Shown: positions 52,330 to 64,000, numbered from the stretch's first letter. The stretch is DNA of 64,000 bases from Heligmosomoides polygyrus polygyrus (GCA_947396885.1 OX377201.1:70468983-70532982), one strand, 5' to 3'. Notes: generated by a model from the letters alone, not told the origin. Numbers and translations: made by a program.

Positions 52330-52807
52330 CGCTTGATCGTATTCCTCAAACAGTTCACAGAAAATGTGCTAACTCACTTTCCAAACCGCTTTCCATGCTT
52401 TTGGATGCTCCCCTAATGTGCGGAGAAGTTCCATCACTGTGGAAATAGGTCATTGTTACAGGTGTCCCTAAAGGTCAAGTTAGCTATTCTCCATTCTACA
52501 TTCTCCATCTCCATCTCTCTGTCTTTCGCACTATCAGTATCACCCTTATACCTGTAAAAGTGCTTGAAAAAATAATTGTGGATAAACTAGCTCCTTTCTT
52601 GCACAGAAATCATTCAATTCCTCAGGAACAACACGTCTTCACTGCAAGGATATCAACTATCACTCGACTGACTGACTGCCTCTTTGATTAGAATGTCGCG
52701 TTAAACGATGATCAGCCTATTAACGCTGTCTACTTTGATCTACCAAACGCATCTGATAAAGTCAAACTGCTTTGTAAAATTTGGCAACTCAATATCAGAA
52801 GAAGTAC
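52330..52807 (+). mobile_element. CR1-type LINE reverse transcriptase N-terminal fragment
   Basis: Broken frames read NSLSKPLSMLLDAPLMCGEV then PSLWK (CR1: LS.PL..IFN.S...G.VP..WK), VIVTGVPKG, LEKIIVDKLAPFLHRNHSIP, EQHVFTARISTITRLTDCL and NAVYFDLPNASDKVKLLCKI (motif A, normally DFSKAFD). RTE copy 3 begins immediately after, at 52808. No continuation of the CR1 frame is visible past 55938. Confidence 0.6.
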
Positions 52808-53131
52808 GGTGGCGATTTCCGTTCCTCCACGTGGTGCCACTGGAAACTGCCCGCTCTGCGAGCTAAGCCGAACACGGACACTCGATTGCAAGAGACAGGC
52901 CCTTGTGACAGGCCGGCCTACGAACACCCATGTCACATCACATGGTTCATGACATTGCAAGTTTTTCGAGATAGTGCTACGGCGTCCGCGGAAGCCGACG
53001 CACACTCGCAGAGCCCGGCGAGTGTGAGAAGTGTGCGAAGGTCCCTGATGCGAGGACGGCATCGTGGGGCAACTGTGCTAGTCCGAAAGTCCCGTAACGT
53101 AAGCAGGACCCGCTGACAGGCAACGCTGAAT

Positions 53132-53930
53132 GTGGGTACGTTGACGGGCCGCTCGTGCGAGTTGGTTGAAGCACTGGAGCGTAGAAGAGTTGATTTCTGT
53201 GCGGTGCAGGAGACGAGGTGGTCCTGCCGCAAGTCAAGGGACATAGGACGTGGCTTCAAGGCCGTTCTATGTGGAAGTCCCAAGACACCAATGGAGTTGG
53301 AGTCATCGTCTAAGAACGATTTCGTGACTCGATTGTAAGCGTTGAACGCTTTGACGATCGATTGATGAAGATCGTTGTCGCCGCTAAGGAGTGACTTTAT
53401 CACTTCTTCTCTGCGTATGCTCCGCAGACCGGCTGCTCCGATCAAGCCAAGGATGAGTTTTGGAACCTACTTGATGAGAAGACAGCAGAGGTACCGTCGA
53501 AAGATGTCATCATAGTCGCTGGTGACCTTAATGGGCACGTAGGTGCTACGAAAGACGGGTACAGCTGTCATGGTGGTTTCGGATACGGTTCTCGTAACAC
53601 CGCTGGTGAGCGTATTCTTGAGTATGCGGAATCGCATAGCCTCACTATTGTGAACACCGTTTTACGAAAACGTGACTCGCACATTGTCTCATACTACAGT
53701 GGGAGTACAAGACTCAGATAGATTTTGTCCTTGTGAGAGATCGCGGGCGGAGTCTTCTCACAGACGCGAAGATCGTGCCGTATGAGACGGTCGCCCCACA
53801 GCACCGACCGCTGATCTGCACTTTGAAGATCGCCCCTCCGAGGCTGAAGCAGGTCGAGCGATGCGGTGCAAAGTGGTGGCGAATGAGAGAGAAGGAAGCA
53901 CCTGTGATTTCTCGCGTGCGGTTACCGACA
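53132..53930 (+). pseudogene. RTE copy 3, AP endonuclease domain
   Basis: Catalytic motifs Asn (NVGTLTG), Glu (QETRW), Asp/Asn (GDLNGH) and His (QHRPL) are all recognisable but lie in different frames. Near 53300 the frame of KTPMELESSSKNDFVTRL shows a short deletion, and a TGA interrupts at about 53387. Confidence 0.75.
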
Positions 53931-55850
53931 GTCACGACTGTCGACGAAATTTGGAATAAGGCGGCCGACGCGATTCGTCAAGCTGCACATTCGGATCTCG
54001 GCATTACGAAGCCTGGGCGACGGAAGGTCGACAAGCAGGCCTGGCTGTGGACAGATGACGTGAAAGCAAAAGTGCGAGAGAAGAAGTCGCTCTATCACGT
54101 GTTTCTCGGCGAAAAGACAGCCGATAACTGGCGGAAGTACCAGGAAGCGAAGAAGGCTGCAAAGAAGGCCGTGGCTGTTGCAAAAGCCACTCATTATGGA
54201 GATCAACGAGAAGCTCGAGTCGCGCGATGGGGAGCGGTATCTATACCGACTTGCCAAGAGTCGCCATCGGCAGACCAAGGACATTGAAAAGTTTTTTGGC
54301 ATCAATGATGAGAGCGGCCATCTTCTGACAGACCGCAAAAAGGCTCTGAAGCGATGGCGTGATTACTTCTTTATCCCTTCTGTGGTTTCTGTTCACGGTT
54401 CCGTTCACAAGATCACCATGGAGGAGACAGAAGCGGCTCTGAGGAAGATGAGGCTAGGCAAAGCGACTGGGCCCGACGACGTGGCAGCTGATCTGTGGAA
54501 GTCAAAGCTGTGGTACCCTGCTGAGTGGTTGGCGAAGTTCTTTAACCAGGTTGTGGTGGAGAAGAAGGTGCCTGAGTGTTGGCGCCAAAGCACGACGATT
54601 CCGATTTCGGAGAAGAAGGGCAGTCCTGCAGATTGCTCCAATTACCGTCCGATTCGCTTGCTTTCGCACAGCATGAAGATCTTTGAACGAGTTGTCGATG
54701 GACGAATTCGGGACATCGTCCAGCTTTCCAGCAATCAGTGCGGTTTCGTAGCTGGCTGTGGCACCATTGATGCCACACATACCGCCCGCCTCCTGATAGA
54801 GAAGCATCGCGAGAAACAGAAGCCGGTGCATATCGCCTTCCTCGACTGGGAGAAGGCCTTTGACCGCGTACCGCGTGAAGTGATATGGTACGCCTTGCGA
54901 CATCATGGAGTTCCTGAAGAGCTCATAGAGTGGGTGCGAATTCTCTACTATAGTCCAAAGAGTCGAGTTCAAGCTGCAGCTGGAACCTCGATGGAGTTTC
55001 CCATCTCTGTCGGGGTACACCAGGGTTCTGCGCTTTCCGCACTCCTCTTTTTGTCGTGAAGGACGCCATTACACGGGATCTTCAGAAGCCAGTCCCCTGG
55101 ACTTTGCTTTATGCTGATGACGTAATGCTCGCTAGCGAAGATAAAGATGAACTCGAGCGAGAGGTGCAAGCTTGGTGTGATCGCTTGGAGCGGTTTGGAC
55201 TCAGATGGAAGACCGAGTATCTAACGACGGACGTTAATGAGTCCAGCTCCATCAAGGTTAACGGCATCGAGCTTCCACGCACTTCGGTTTTTAAGTACTT
55301 GGGATCAGCAATCGCGTCCGATGGCGGTTTACTCGTTGAAGCCAACTCACGCGTGAGTGCAGCTTGCTCCAAGTGGCGCTCATTGACTGGCGTGCTCTGC
55401 GATAGGAAGATACCAGAGCACCTAAGTCGAAGATCTACAGAGCAGTCGTCCGGCCGGTAGCAGTGTACGGCGCTGAGTGTTGGTCTGTGACTAAGGAAGT
55501 TGAAATGCGCCTCAGCGTCATGGAGACGAAGATGCTTCGCTGGACGGCTGGAGTCACGCGCATGGACTGCATCCGAAACGATGCCATTTGGCAGAGGTTC
55601 GGTGTCGCGCCGATAGGTGACAAGATGCGCGAAGCTCTACGGCCATGTTCTGCGTGGAAAGGAAGACAGCGTCTGCAAGATAGGCCTTAACTTCGAGGTA
55701 ATTGGAAAGCGGCCTAGAGGGCGTCCGAAGAAGCGCTGGTCCGTTACATATGGACTTGAAAGTTGCTTGTGTCCACCTTGATCGAGCGCTGGATCGTGAA
55801 AGGTGGCGTCATGACACGAGAATAGCGGAACCCGCTACGAAGCGGGACAG
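53930..55850 (+). pseudogene. RTE copy 3, reverse transcriptase and C-terminus
   Basis: Linker KADAIRQ..LGITKPGRRKVD, then TGPDDVAADLW, the AFLDWEKAFDRVP motif (Trp where the other two copies have Leu), YADDVML with both catalytic Asp, FKYLGSAIASDGGLLVEANS, and MLRWTAGVTRMDCIRND. Frameshifts near 54190, 55057, 55425 and 55640. The segment around FKYLGSAIASDGG is almost identical to copy 1, showing the two are close relatives. Confidence 0.82.
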
Positions 55851-55938
55851 ACGCTGAAGAAGAAGAAGAAGAAGAAGAAGAAGAAGAAGAAGAAGAAGAA
55901 GAAGAAGAAGAAGAAGAAGAAGAAGAAGAAGAAGAAGA

Positions 55939-58900
55939 TGTGGAGCCCTGCGTTCATGAACAGTTCGGAAACAGCGAATGGCATCTTGTAAGGGCTGGGC
56001 ATCTGCTCTTGCAGCTCGTTCCGCTTTAGCTGCTACGAGATCTTTCCAGGATATTGGAGAAGAGACGTTTGGCCGTCTAATTCCCAAGTTTTAATCTCGA
56101 TGAAATTCGATGCCTGGCCAGTTCTGGAGAGTAAGGCGTGCACTTTCCAAGACAACTGCGTGGACTCCCTGAAGGGGGGTCTGCTAGAAGTCTAGAAGGA
56201 GATTAGTACCGACACACCATTACGGACTTCTTGAAACATTAGGGGGCCGGTAAAAAGTGGAAAGGAGAGCACTTTCAGCAGCCATTGTAGTTCTTGCGTT
56301 CTAATTATTTTGGTTCATAATCTGGAAAACTATTTTGGTTTGTAATAAACGCTGGTTTGCAGATCGCCCCAAATATCACGGCATGAACTGATTTGCCACC
56401 CTGTATTGCTCCACAAGCTAAACTTCTGGTGCCTCTTCTGCAAGGAAAGATGCTGCATCGGATGCGACTAGTAAAAAGTTTACTTTCAGAACGAAGTGTG
56501 AGTTCTTTCTTCGAAACTCGAATTTTACGATTAGAATTGTTTTTTTTTCATAGACCTCCTAATCAAGGACGTAGAAGATGTGCCAAATTCTATCAACATC
56601 CGCTTCGCTTCGTTTCTCCCCGGTGTTATAGGCAGCACCAATAACAGCGACTTCGATTGTGACAATAACAATTCTTGTGACTGAAAAGCTTTAGGATTAT
56701 GACGGCTCCCGGTCGCACGCCTCCGCTTATGAACATGCTTCTGTAGACGACCTCTCTCTTTTGCCCAATGGTTCTGCGTTCCCTTAACCGTAGCACGCTC
56801 ACGTCATGCGTGATCGATTTATAACTTCGTTGTGAGGCGAAGAGAAGGTGGTACAGTCGTCGTCCGTTGGTCGTCATTTCCGCTTTGCTCCTCGGAAGGT
56901 CGTACGACGCTTTCGAGAGAGACGCTAAAGGACTACGGAGATATGGAATTCTGAACTCCTCTCCCATGTTCCCAACGACTTTTTTGTAGGGTGGTGAGAC
57001 TTTGGTAGTGAATCCGTTGCAGAACCATAACGCACTGGATTCCGAGGAATTTTAAAACGTCATCGGCACGCTCACCAATGCTTTGGCTGGACTTCTTGAT
57101 TAAAGCTCATCCGTGAAGTAGCACAGTTTTAGGTCCATCGAGTGAGGAAGATCCTCTAAACCACAACGGCGCGCGACAGAGACAGACGGGACGTTGCCGG
57201 AGGTCTTCCGGCATTCGATAATATACGGGACGGTCGTTGTCAAACGGATAAAGCCATGCTTAATCATAAGCATGGTATACCTTAGCGATGGAGTAGGCTA
57301 GAAGGCGAATCTTGTCGGTTCACATCGACGGCTTGTGCTTTTTGTTCCATTGATTGCTGCCACACTGACCTTGAGCCGTTCACTTGGCGTTTGGTTTCTT
57401 ACGACAGCGGCTTACCTCACTCCGTAGTGAAAAACTGTTCGATGTTGATCTTGAAAATATCACTTTCAGGTGTCACTGCTTCGGAGATTCGCCGAGTGCT
57501 TACGCCACCGAGGAAACCCCGTCCGTCATGTGTAGCATGTGCCTATCAGCTGTTCTGCATTCGACCCCACCGACTAATGCTTGATCAACGGATTATTTTT
57601 CTTGTCGCCGATGCCGGCGGACTCACTCTGCCTGGCGGCTACCCCTCTCTTTTCGCTGTTTGTTATCTTCGCAGACTGCCACAATAGCGAGTTTGTGAGT
57701 TAGAGGAGCTTCTGAAAACATGGACTGCTGCCTCATCCCAAAACTTCCTGCAACCAGTGATGTCCTCGTGGGACGTAAATTATTGCTCTAACAGCTGTCT
57801 GAGCCTGTTAAACTGGAAGAGTGAAGGGCCTTCACGTTAGAGCTTATGGTTAGTTCTTTAGAGTCACATCTGATTCTCAGCAGTGCGCACATGAAGTTAA
57901 GGCAATTTCTCCGATGCTGCCGACACAAGGTCGGTCTTTATCAGGCGAACCCTTCAAATGTTTGAGATCAGAAAAGCGAAAAATAAAGTGTGAAAACGCT
58001 AATTCTCGCGTTGCCGGCAACTTCACACCTAGATTTTGTCCACTCATCAATCGGAGTGCCATGCTAAGTAGGCGACCTATGAGTCTTTGCAGTATATTGA
58101 GGAGAAACGCAAGGGTGATCGCGAAGCTTACAAAAGCTCAGACGATATTTTTCGGTCGAAATTTTGAAGCGTTAAAGAAATGGTCCTTCGAGACACATAA
58201 AAGCTGAAAACTGCTATATCACGTGCTTCACAAAAAGAAGCGAGATTGTCTATGAAATCTTGCCCCACAAGCTGCATAGGCCACTTTGTTTTTCCGTTCA
58301 CCTGCTTCATTGTTTGCTGGAGTTTTCTAAACTTCTATCATTCATATAGAGTGTTGTCCACAATGTTCTTTTAAATGTGAAATGCCGGGTTTATTCATCA
58401 ATTTAAGAAACACTCCTCGATGAGCGAAACCTCGAGAGCTTTGAAAAATCGCATTCCAAATATCTCAATGTCTGCAGTCAGTAATGTCTAGATACATCCT
58501 ACATATGGTTCAGGGCCCACCGCGTTTTTTGTTGCTGAAAAATTTCGGATCTATCATAAAGGGGGTAATTCACTGTGCCTGACTGACAACGGTGGCATAA
58601 TTAAATGCAAACTGGTTTGAAGATAAAACACTCTGAACCAGTCTGCGAGAGGACCATTTTTTTTTGTATTTTGGCTGTCGCCGTAGGCCACAACTGTCTC
58701 TGCTTCCCTCAATTTTCCTCCCAACGGCTGGGATAGATCCAATCAAGTGATGTGTACATAGCAGAAAGCACCTCCTGTTCTCCCGTTTCGCGGTGTAAGT
58801 CGTCAACTTTCACACCAAACAAGAAAGGTGAACGCGCAGAGATCTAGGAAAAGATGACTGGGTGAGGACAGACAAAACCTTCGTTCCTACTACTAGAGGC

Positions 58901-59634
58901 TCTGAGTACTTAGAAACCAAAAGACGGAGGTTTGCTTGTAGTCCTACTACCGTCCCAGAAGCAGATGTCGCTGCCAGACCACTTTCACCGTTGTTCAATT
59001 TTCCGTGGGAGTAGTCGGGGAACTTTCACTATATTCACATACATCGCATCGCGCTCGATGAGTGCAAGCACCGAGAATAGAACACCCCGACAGCCTTTTT
59101 TCTTCTTAGAACTTTCTTGCTTTCATTACAGCAAAGAACTGCTTTCACTATGTAGAATCGTATAGCGGGATATGGCAAGGCTAAAAAAAAGTTCGGAATT
59201 GATCCTTTAAAGCCAGTTCACCCTCTACCGCATGGACGCGACGCATTCTCACCGAGAAGCACCCGTTCTCTACGAAGCGAGAAACACGTCGTGCAAGTCC
59301 TAATCCGAAGTGCTCAATCTACAGGAGCTTGAATAAAATCCATCAGCGTTGGTCGACCGATCGATACCGTTAACTGTCTCGTCCGATTCTTGTAGTCCTT
59401 CAATGAGACTTCGAATAATGTAAACAAGGGTTCTGAGACCAAGCACTGAAGTTGTAGTTATATTATTCGTTGTAATACAAGTTTGTTGTAGTGTATTAAA
59501 TTGTTATTGTTGTAAAATTAAAAATTTATCTAGTCAAAGTATGAGCAATTAAGCTCGCCTTTATACCGAAAAAAATATTTAAGATATTCCATGTGCTACT
59601 GTCCTTGAATCTTGGCATGTCTTAGAACAGTATG
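55939..59634. other. No gene assigned
   Basis: Two minus-strand open stretches look less random than the rest: 55939-56087 (SPISWKDLVAAKAERAARAD) and 56626-57000 (EEFRIPYLRSPLASLSKASY, ending VYRSMFISGG before a possible donor). No family recognised, splice sites uncertain. The remainder is featureless to my eye. Confidence 0.3.
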
Positions 59635-59834
59635 NNNNNNNNNNNNNNNNNNNNNNNNNNNNNNNNNNNNNNNNNNNNNNNNNNNNNNNNNNNNNNNNNN
59701 NNNNNNNNNNNNNNNNNNNNNNNNNNNNNNNNNNNNNNNNNNNNNNNNNNNNNNNNNNNNNNNNNNNNNNNNNNNNNNNNNNNNNNNNNNNNNNNNNNNN
59801 NNNNNNNNNNNNNNNNNNNNNNNNNNNNNNNNNN
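59635..59834. other. Assembly gap, exactly 200 N
   Basis: A run of 200 unknown bases; any frame drawn through it is meaningless. Confidence 0.99.
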
Positions 59835-60635
59835 GAGCTCTTGAATATTTGGTTGGTTTTCCAAAGTGTTTTACACAACCCATTCTATCAGCAGCACCAA
59901 CGCAAGACATCGCCGTTATTAAACTGCTAATTTAATATCGATAGTTCTTTGTTTAATATTTCTAGCTAATGGATAGTTGTTACATTTTCAAAAGTATTAT
60001 TACTCGACAACACACGCGACTAGAAGAAGACGATGGATGCCAACGATTTTCAGCAACCCCGAAATGGAGCAGTGACAGGCGGCAGCAATCGTGAATGGAT
60101 ACGTATAGATATGCAGCTGATCCGCCACTTGGCCAGCTAGGTGTTCCGAAGTCGTCTTCCATTTCTTCTTCCACCATCCGTTGAAAGTGGGCTGCTGAAT
60201 AACCATTTATCAAGCGTTTCTTTCTGAATAGCTTCCTACATGAGCTATGTACATGCTGCGACAAGAATACACATTCAAGCCACTTCTCATTACTGGAGGT
60301 TGTTAGGGATATGAATAGAGTGTAACGAAACGACAAACTCATCATTGCAAGGCACTGCAATTTAAGCAGCTGCAATACTCAGGCCATAGTGGATGCCTGC
60401 ACAACGGTTCGATCGCAAGAGCCGGTTTCATATTTATTTATTTATTCAAAACGTGAATATGATTCACTCATAGAAATGCAACGCAAACAACGAACAAGAG
60501 CAAAACAGTTATAGTTATAGATATAGTGATGTAGATATAGCTATTGCTTCCAAAACACACCGCCTCCCGTGACGAGAAATTGAAAATATCGATTTTTGAA
60601 AACAAGAATGGGATGTGGAAAACGTGGATGCAATG
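59835..60635. other. No gene assigned
   Basis: A minus-strand stretch near 60100-60230 reads KKRLINGYSAAHFQRMVEEE then MEDDFGTPSWPSGGSAAY and could be an exon, but a second frame is also open there and no neighbours support it. Confidence 0.3.
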
Positions 60636-61003
60636 CCTTTTTGGGCAGGGTCTAAGTACAGATCGTAACGCACGATAAGGGCACCTCTGAAGAACTGCTT
60701 TTTGGCGTCTGTAAAATCGACTGGTTCACCACACACCTACATCGTCGCCGCTCGTATTGAGCGACTAGACCAACTACTTGTCCTGTTTCCCATCCTTTTT
60801 CGAAACTAAGCAAACGAGTTCAGGACAGTAACATAACTTCATACATCTGTAGAAGGTAAAATAATGATCTATTCCTCTCTTAATAACAATCGTGGTATCT
60901 CCTTTCCTATAGTGGGCATGGTCATGCGTTTGTTTCGTTTTACAAACTAAAGAGATGCCCTTACCGTGCGTCACGATCTGTACTTAGACCCTGCCCAAAA
61001 AGG
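60636..61003. mobile_element. MITE-like inverted repeat, 368 bp
   Basis: The first 48 bp, CCTTTTTGGGCAGGGTCTAA onward through ACAGATCGTAACGCACG, return inverted at the right end with two or three mismatches. The interior has no coding signal. I see no convincing target duplication, so the class is open. Confidence 0.6.
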
Positions 61004-61570
61004 GTTCCATAATTAGTGCTAGAGCTTTCACCAAGGTTCTCCGACTTCTCCATTAGGAAGCGAAAACGTTCTTAGCATATTAACGGGCCGTGGAGATGAA
61101 GCAGTTCACAACATAGCCTTTTTACAACATGAATTTCTGAGCAACGAAAATTTTCAGATCTGGCTGTCTTGCAGATAGATTTCAGCACCATTTTGACGTA
61201 GAATCAGGAGTCCACGTCTTTTTTGTGGTATCACCGTCACTTACCTTATCCTTCAGATCAGCATCGAATCCATATCTATCATGCTTCTTATGAACAGCTT
61301 CTACAGTGTCTTATAGTATGGTGTCAAACAGGACAGCTACCTTGAAACGTCTTAAAACGTAGAGCCGAGACCTCGGTGCAATACTGCCAAGCACAGAAGA
61401 AACTTTCCATGCTGCAGTTTTAAGTACACGCGCGCTGGCGATTAATCTTCTTACCATTGGTTGTTTGGCATACTCACTCCTTTGTGAGACGCAATGCAAC
61501 TTAGGAGAGCTATGGTACTGATCTACGTAGCTCAAACGTCTTTTAATTACACATGGTGTTCATTATTTCA

Positions 61571-61615
61571 TCCACTAGCGTCAGTTGCCAGCTTGGCCGG
61601 CGCCTGACGCTAGTG
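61571..61615. repeat. Perfect-arm palindrome
   Basis: CCACTAGCGTCAG pairs exactly with CTGACGCTAGTGG across a 19-bp spacer. It could form a cruciform or a stem-loop. Confidence 0.7.
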
Positions 61616-62276
61616 GATGCGGACCACGCCAAGCTTGTCGGCTTCGGATGCTTTAAGCCACGAGGTGGGATGAATTTCGGAAAAGACGACTTAGGACAGA
61701 GATACTATCGTCATATTTATATAGGACTAAGAAAGCTGGTCAATACACTGCTGAAAATTTGAGACCCAGGACGTGGTTGAACAAATAGCTGAAGCAAGCG
61801 CAGCCCCAACTTTGCTGGTCCGTCCAAGTCCACTGCTGAAAATCGGAGGACCTATGCAGACAGAAAACCATATTATCCGGGTGCGACAAATAAGTCTGGT
61901 CCAGATTTCCCCATGATGGCTGACTGCCTGATCGAAACTCTTTCTGCTGTGAAGTCCTTCCCTCAGCCATCGCATTTACGCAATACCCACCCTGATCGAT
62001 TAAGTCGGAGAGGAAACCGGTAGGACCGTTGAAGCCACGCTTGGATTGCACTTACCAACTCGAAGAGAAGTTGCCGAATTCTTCGAAGTTTCTATACACC
62101 TCGCGTGAAGAAAGTGTAGGTTTAATGAGGTCGCGTGCGCAAGGCTTCCTGCATTCAGAAATAATGTTGAATTCTCGTCAAAGTCACAGTAAAACGAGTG
62201 ATCAGGTACTTTAGCCCACTTCACCAACATGATCCCTTATAGGAGAGCTTAACTATCGTATAGCCAGCCTAGCCCT
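61616..62276. other. No gene recognised
   Basis: Unassigned; several short open frames on both strands, none with domain or splice support. Confidence 0.35.
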
Positions 62277-62299
62277 CCCCCCCCCCCCCCCCCCCCCCC
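62277..62299. repeat. Poly-C tract, 23 bases, followed by C-rich DNA
   Basis: A homopolymer followed by ACCCCGCCCCCCTCC. Length in such tracts is unreliable in draft assemblies. Confidence 0.8.
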
Positions 62300-63741
62300 A
62301 CCCCGCCCCCCTCCACGAGACCGCTTGAGCGCTGGAGAATTCAGAATTTCAGAAAATCTATTAGGCACTTGTACGTGCTTTACACTAATTTTATTTTTTT
62401 TATTTTTATTTTATTTTACCACCCGTAGTGTTCCTTCTCCAAATTGGTCTCTGTTCAGATTAGGCGCGAAGGAAATTTTGTGTAACTCACAATCAGGCAA
62501 AAACTGAGTTCAGCAGCAAGCCCCATGCCTAGATCCGAGGCCGTCTCCTTTTTAACAATCCGATGTACCTATGTGGCATCGAACATGAATCGAGTTTCTC
62601 GTTGAGGATGCGAAGTATGAGGCTGTGATCAAGTAACTGCTCTATCACCTAAGAGGTTTTGCGTGAAGCGTTTGCCTTCTACTACCAAAGTCATACTCTC
62701 CCTCCCAGCACTCATGGTCTTCAAATTCCACGCTGATCAAGTCATCAGTTGCTGTCACATCATGAGCGGCTACTGCTGTCGGCTGGCCAGCGAGCATTAC
62801 ACCATTTCGCTTCCTCTTCGCTTGACTTAACCTTGATGACCAACCGCTGTGCAACTTTCCGTCTTCACGCCTTGACTAAGACCCTTCTCCGTTACTGCTT
62901 GTTCGCATGGCTCTTATTGTACTATGTTGCTGTTATCACCAGTGCTCACTTTATTCATTACTATTGTTTGATTTATCATGGTTAGTTGAATCCGCGCACT
63001 AATAGACTGCTAGTCATTCTATTTCTGTGTTAGGTGACACTCAGAATTAGCTCGCTGAACGTTCACCATTGCTTGTTCTCCGGCCTTCTGCTCTTCAAAA
63101 TTAATGGACCAGTGCTAGATGGAAAGAATTCTCGTTTTGTCTTGATGACTGCTCAAATTGCTAGCTGGTGTACTGCGCGATGGCCCTAAGATGGCAACCT
63201 TTGCAATCTGCAAATTCACCAAATTCGATTTTCTTTGGGTGGACAAAGCGTTCACTCTAACGGAATCGGCGAGCAGAAGTAACAAGTCGGTAACGCTGCA
63301 TTAGCAGATTCAATACTCAGTCAGAGAATCTGTCGCTATCCAGTCCGTAGGCTCGATTAAGCCTCTGAGCATGCTCAACATCTTGATCGCCATTATCGAT
63401 CTTTGCCAAAAACTGGCGATGTTGCCAAGTTAACGATATTGATTGGGTGACCATTATTGATAGATTTTTCACGATGATGTGGGTGTTGAGTGTTTGAAGA
63501 TTACCGTGAATAATAAAACATATAAGATGTACGAAGAATAGAGCACGGTGCCGTTCAATCTCTTTTGGGACACGCCACGTGTTCTACTTCCACGGGATAT
63601 CGTAGAGGCAATTTGAACGTGTATGCTCCGTATGCAATGACCGCGGTGGTCAGCGGATGGACAAGTCAGTGTTTTCATTGTTATTTATATTATTTATTTT
63701 GATTAATTAATTTTATTTATTCTTTATATTGTCTATTTTAT
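62300..63741. other. No gene recognised
   Basis: AT-rich DNA without recognisable genes or element ends; a T-rich low-complexity stretch directly precedes the SINE. Confidence 0.35.
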
Positions 63742-64000
63742 GGGCGCGTGTAGCGCAGTCGGAGGAGGCACCACTGCCGCGTGCACCCGATACCAGGTTC
63801 CTGGTTCGGATTTCCCGCCCAGGCCAACCAAGCCTTCCATCCCTCCGGGGTCGGTGAATTGGTACCAGACTTGTCTGGGAAGGATAGAGCGCTGACTTGT
63901 TCATCAGCTGGCCACCGCAAGTTATTGTATGGCCAGACACGCATTCATGTCGCCACCACAACATCCCGTATAAGTAGAATGCGCTGGCGCATCCCAGAAG
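63742..64000 (+). repeat. tRNA-derived SINE, cut by the window edge
   Basis: The head GGGCGCGTGTAGCGCAGTCG has an A-box (TAGCGCAGTCGG). About 45 bp later GGTTCGGATTTC is a B-box (consensus GGTTCGANTCC). Together these form an RNA polymerase III promoter, and the head resembles a tRNA. The body (GGCCAACCAAGCCTTCCATC, GGCCAGACACGCATTCATG, GTAGAATGCGCTGGCGC) is shared with the copies at 46870 and, for the head, 4643. Confidence 0.72.

Larger units (their letters stand above)
52808..55938 (+). mobile_element. RTE-type LINE copy 3
   Basis: About 3.13 kb, start GGTGGCGATTTCCG, end in about 27 GAA units (55855-55938). Endonuclease near 53130-53820 (NVGTLTGRSCELVEALERRR, CAVQETRWSCRKS, VAGDLNGHVGATKDGYSC, QHRPL) is frameshifted and has a stop at about 53387. 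The reverse transcriptase core is open over 54178-55059 (YRPIRLLSHSMKIFERVV, AFLDWEKAFDRVPREVIWYA, GVHQGSALSALLF), then shifts to LLYADDVMLASEDKDELERE (55056-55460) and shifts again. I found no clear target duplication. Confidence 0.88.

Noticed and set aside
59579..59935. Several long open frames on both strands
   Set aside because: They run through 200 unknown bases and have no real sequence.
60000..60375. Candidate exon KKRLINGYSAAHFQRMVEEE
   Set aside because: Two frames are open and neither splice site is convincing; left as a note only.
62277..62315. Poly-C tract as a biological signal
   Set aside because: Homopolymer next to C-rich DNA in a draft assembly; length and content are unreliable.
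63742..63825. A tRNA gene
   Set aside because: A and B boxes are present, but the cloverleaf is not complete and the sequence continues into a repeated body shared with other copies; it is a SINE.

Overview
The window reads as part of a draft nuclear genome of a clade V (strongylid, hookworm-like) nematode. Evidence for a eukaryote: GT-AG introns, some only 50-60 bp, no operons or ribosome-binding sites, and a 200-base run of N at 59635-59834. Evidence for a worm: a nematode-type mariner with the N-terminus MGKRVIRGIYLYEFKLGTTA, CR1-, RTE- and Penelope-type retroelements, a nematode-style SWIM/C2H2 gene, and a tRNA-derived SINE. The species is inference. About half or more of the sequence is recognisable mobile-element debris, and real host coding sequence is sparse.

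Layout. 1-15220: exons of one minus-strand host gene (27-293, 3110-4039, 4094-4247, 4313-4383, 15125-15220). The splice phases agree throughout, and the introns are full of elements: a decayed RTE (690-2880), a CR1-type LINE (5838-8110) split by a mariner (6627-7821), a Penelope 3' half with an intact-looking GIY-YIG nuclease (8531-9421), a second mariner (10309-11204) and a palindromic MITE (11566-11769). 15980-19210: LINE scraps and minisatellite-like repeats. 19876-23464: a BEL/Pao integrase remnant split by an RTE (20204-23184) with a 14-bp target duplication. 25142-25780: a gag-like zinc-knuckle ORF.

25792-34306 (minus strand) is the most interesting object: a Ty3/Gypsy-type LTR retrotransposon that carries, between its integrase and its polypurine tract/3' LTR, a long extra reading frame ending in a UPF1-like superfamily 1 helicase. 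Its 5' LTR is reduced to 33 bp by a deletion that also removed gag and the protease. It is now inactive (frameshifts, stops), but the RNase H end and integrase remain open over 610 codons.

36587-46000: a PIF/Harbinger-like MITE, a broken C2H2/SWIM zinc-finger gene (39217-40522), a 113-bp satellite with a dimeric higher-order pattern (40753-41365), and the best-preserved RTE (41951-45111, minus), inserted in a CR1 endonuclease with a 14-bp duplication. 46870-52025: a SINE, a 1.56-kb inverted-repeat element and a hAT element with an 8-bp duplication. 52330-55938: a CR1 reverse transcriptase fragment abutting a third RTE. 55939-64000: mostly unassigned DNA with an assembly gap, a MITE-like inverted repeat, and a SINE cut by the right edge.

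Apart from the host gene and perhaps the SWIM gene, the genes do not form a pathway. The window is a record of nested insertions: RTE into CR1, RTE into Pao, mariner into CR1, and an LTR element into a gag-bearing unit.
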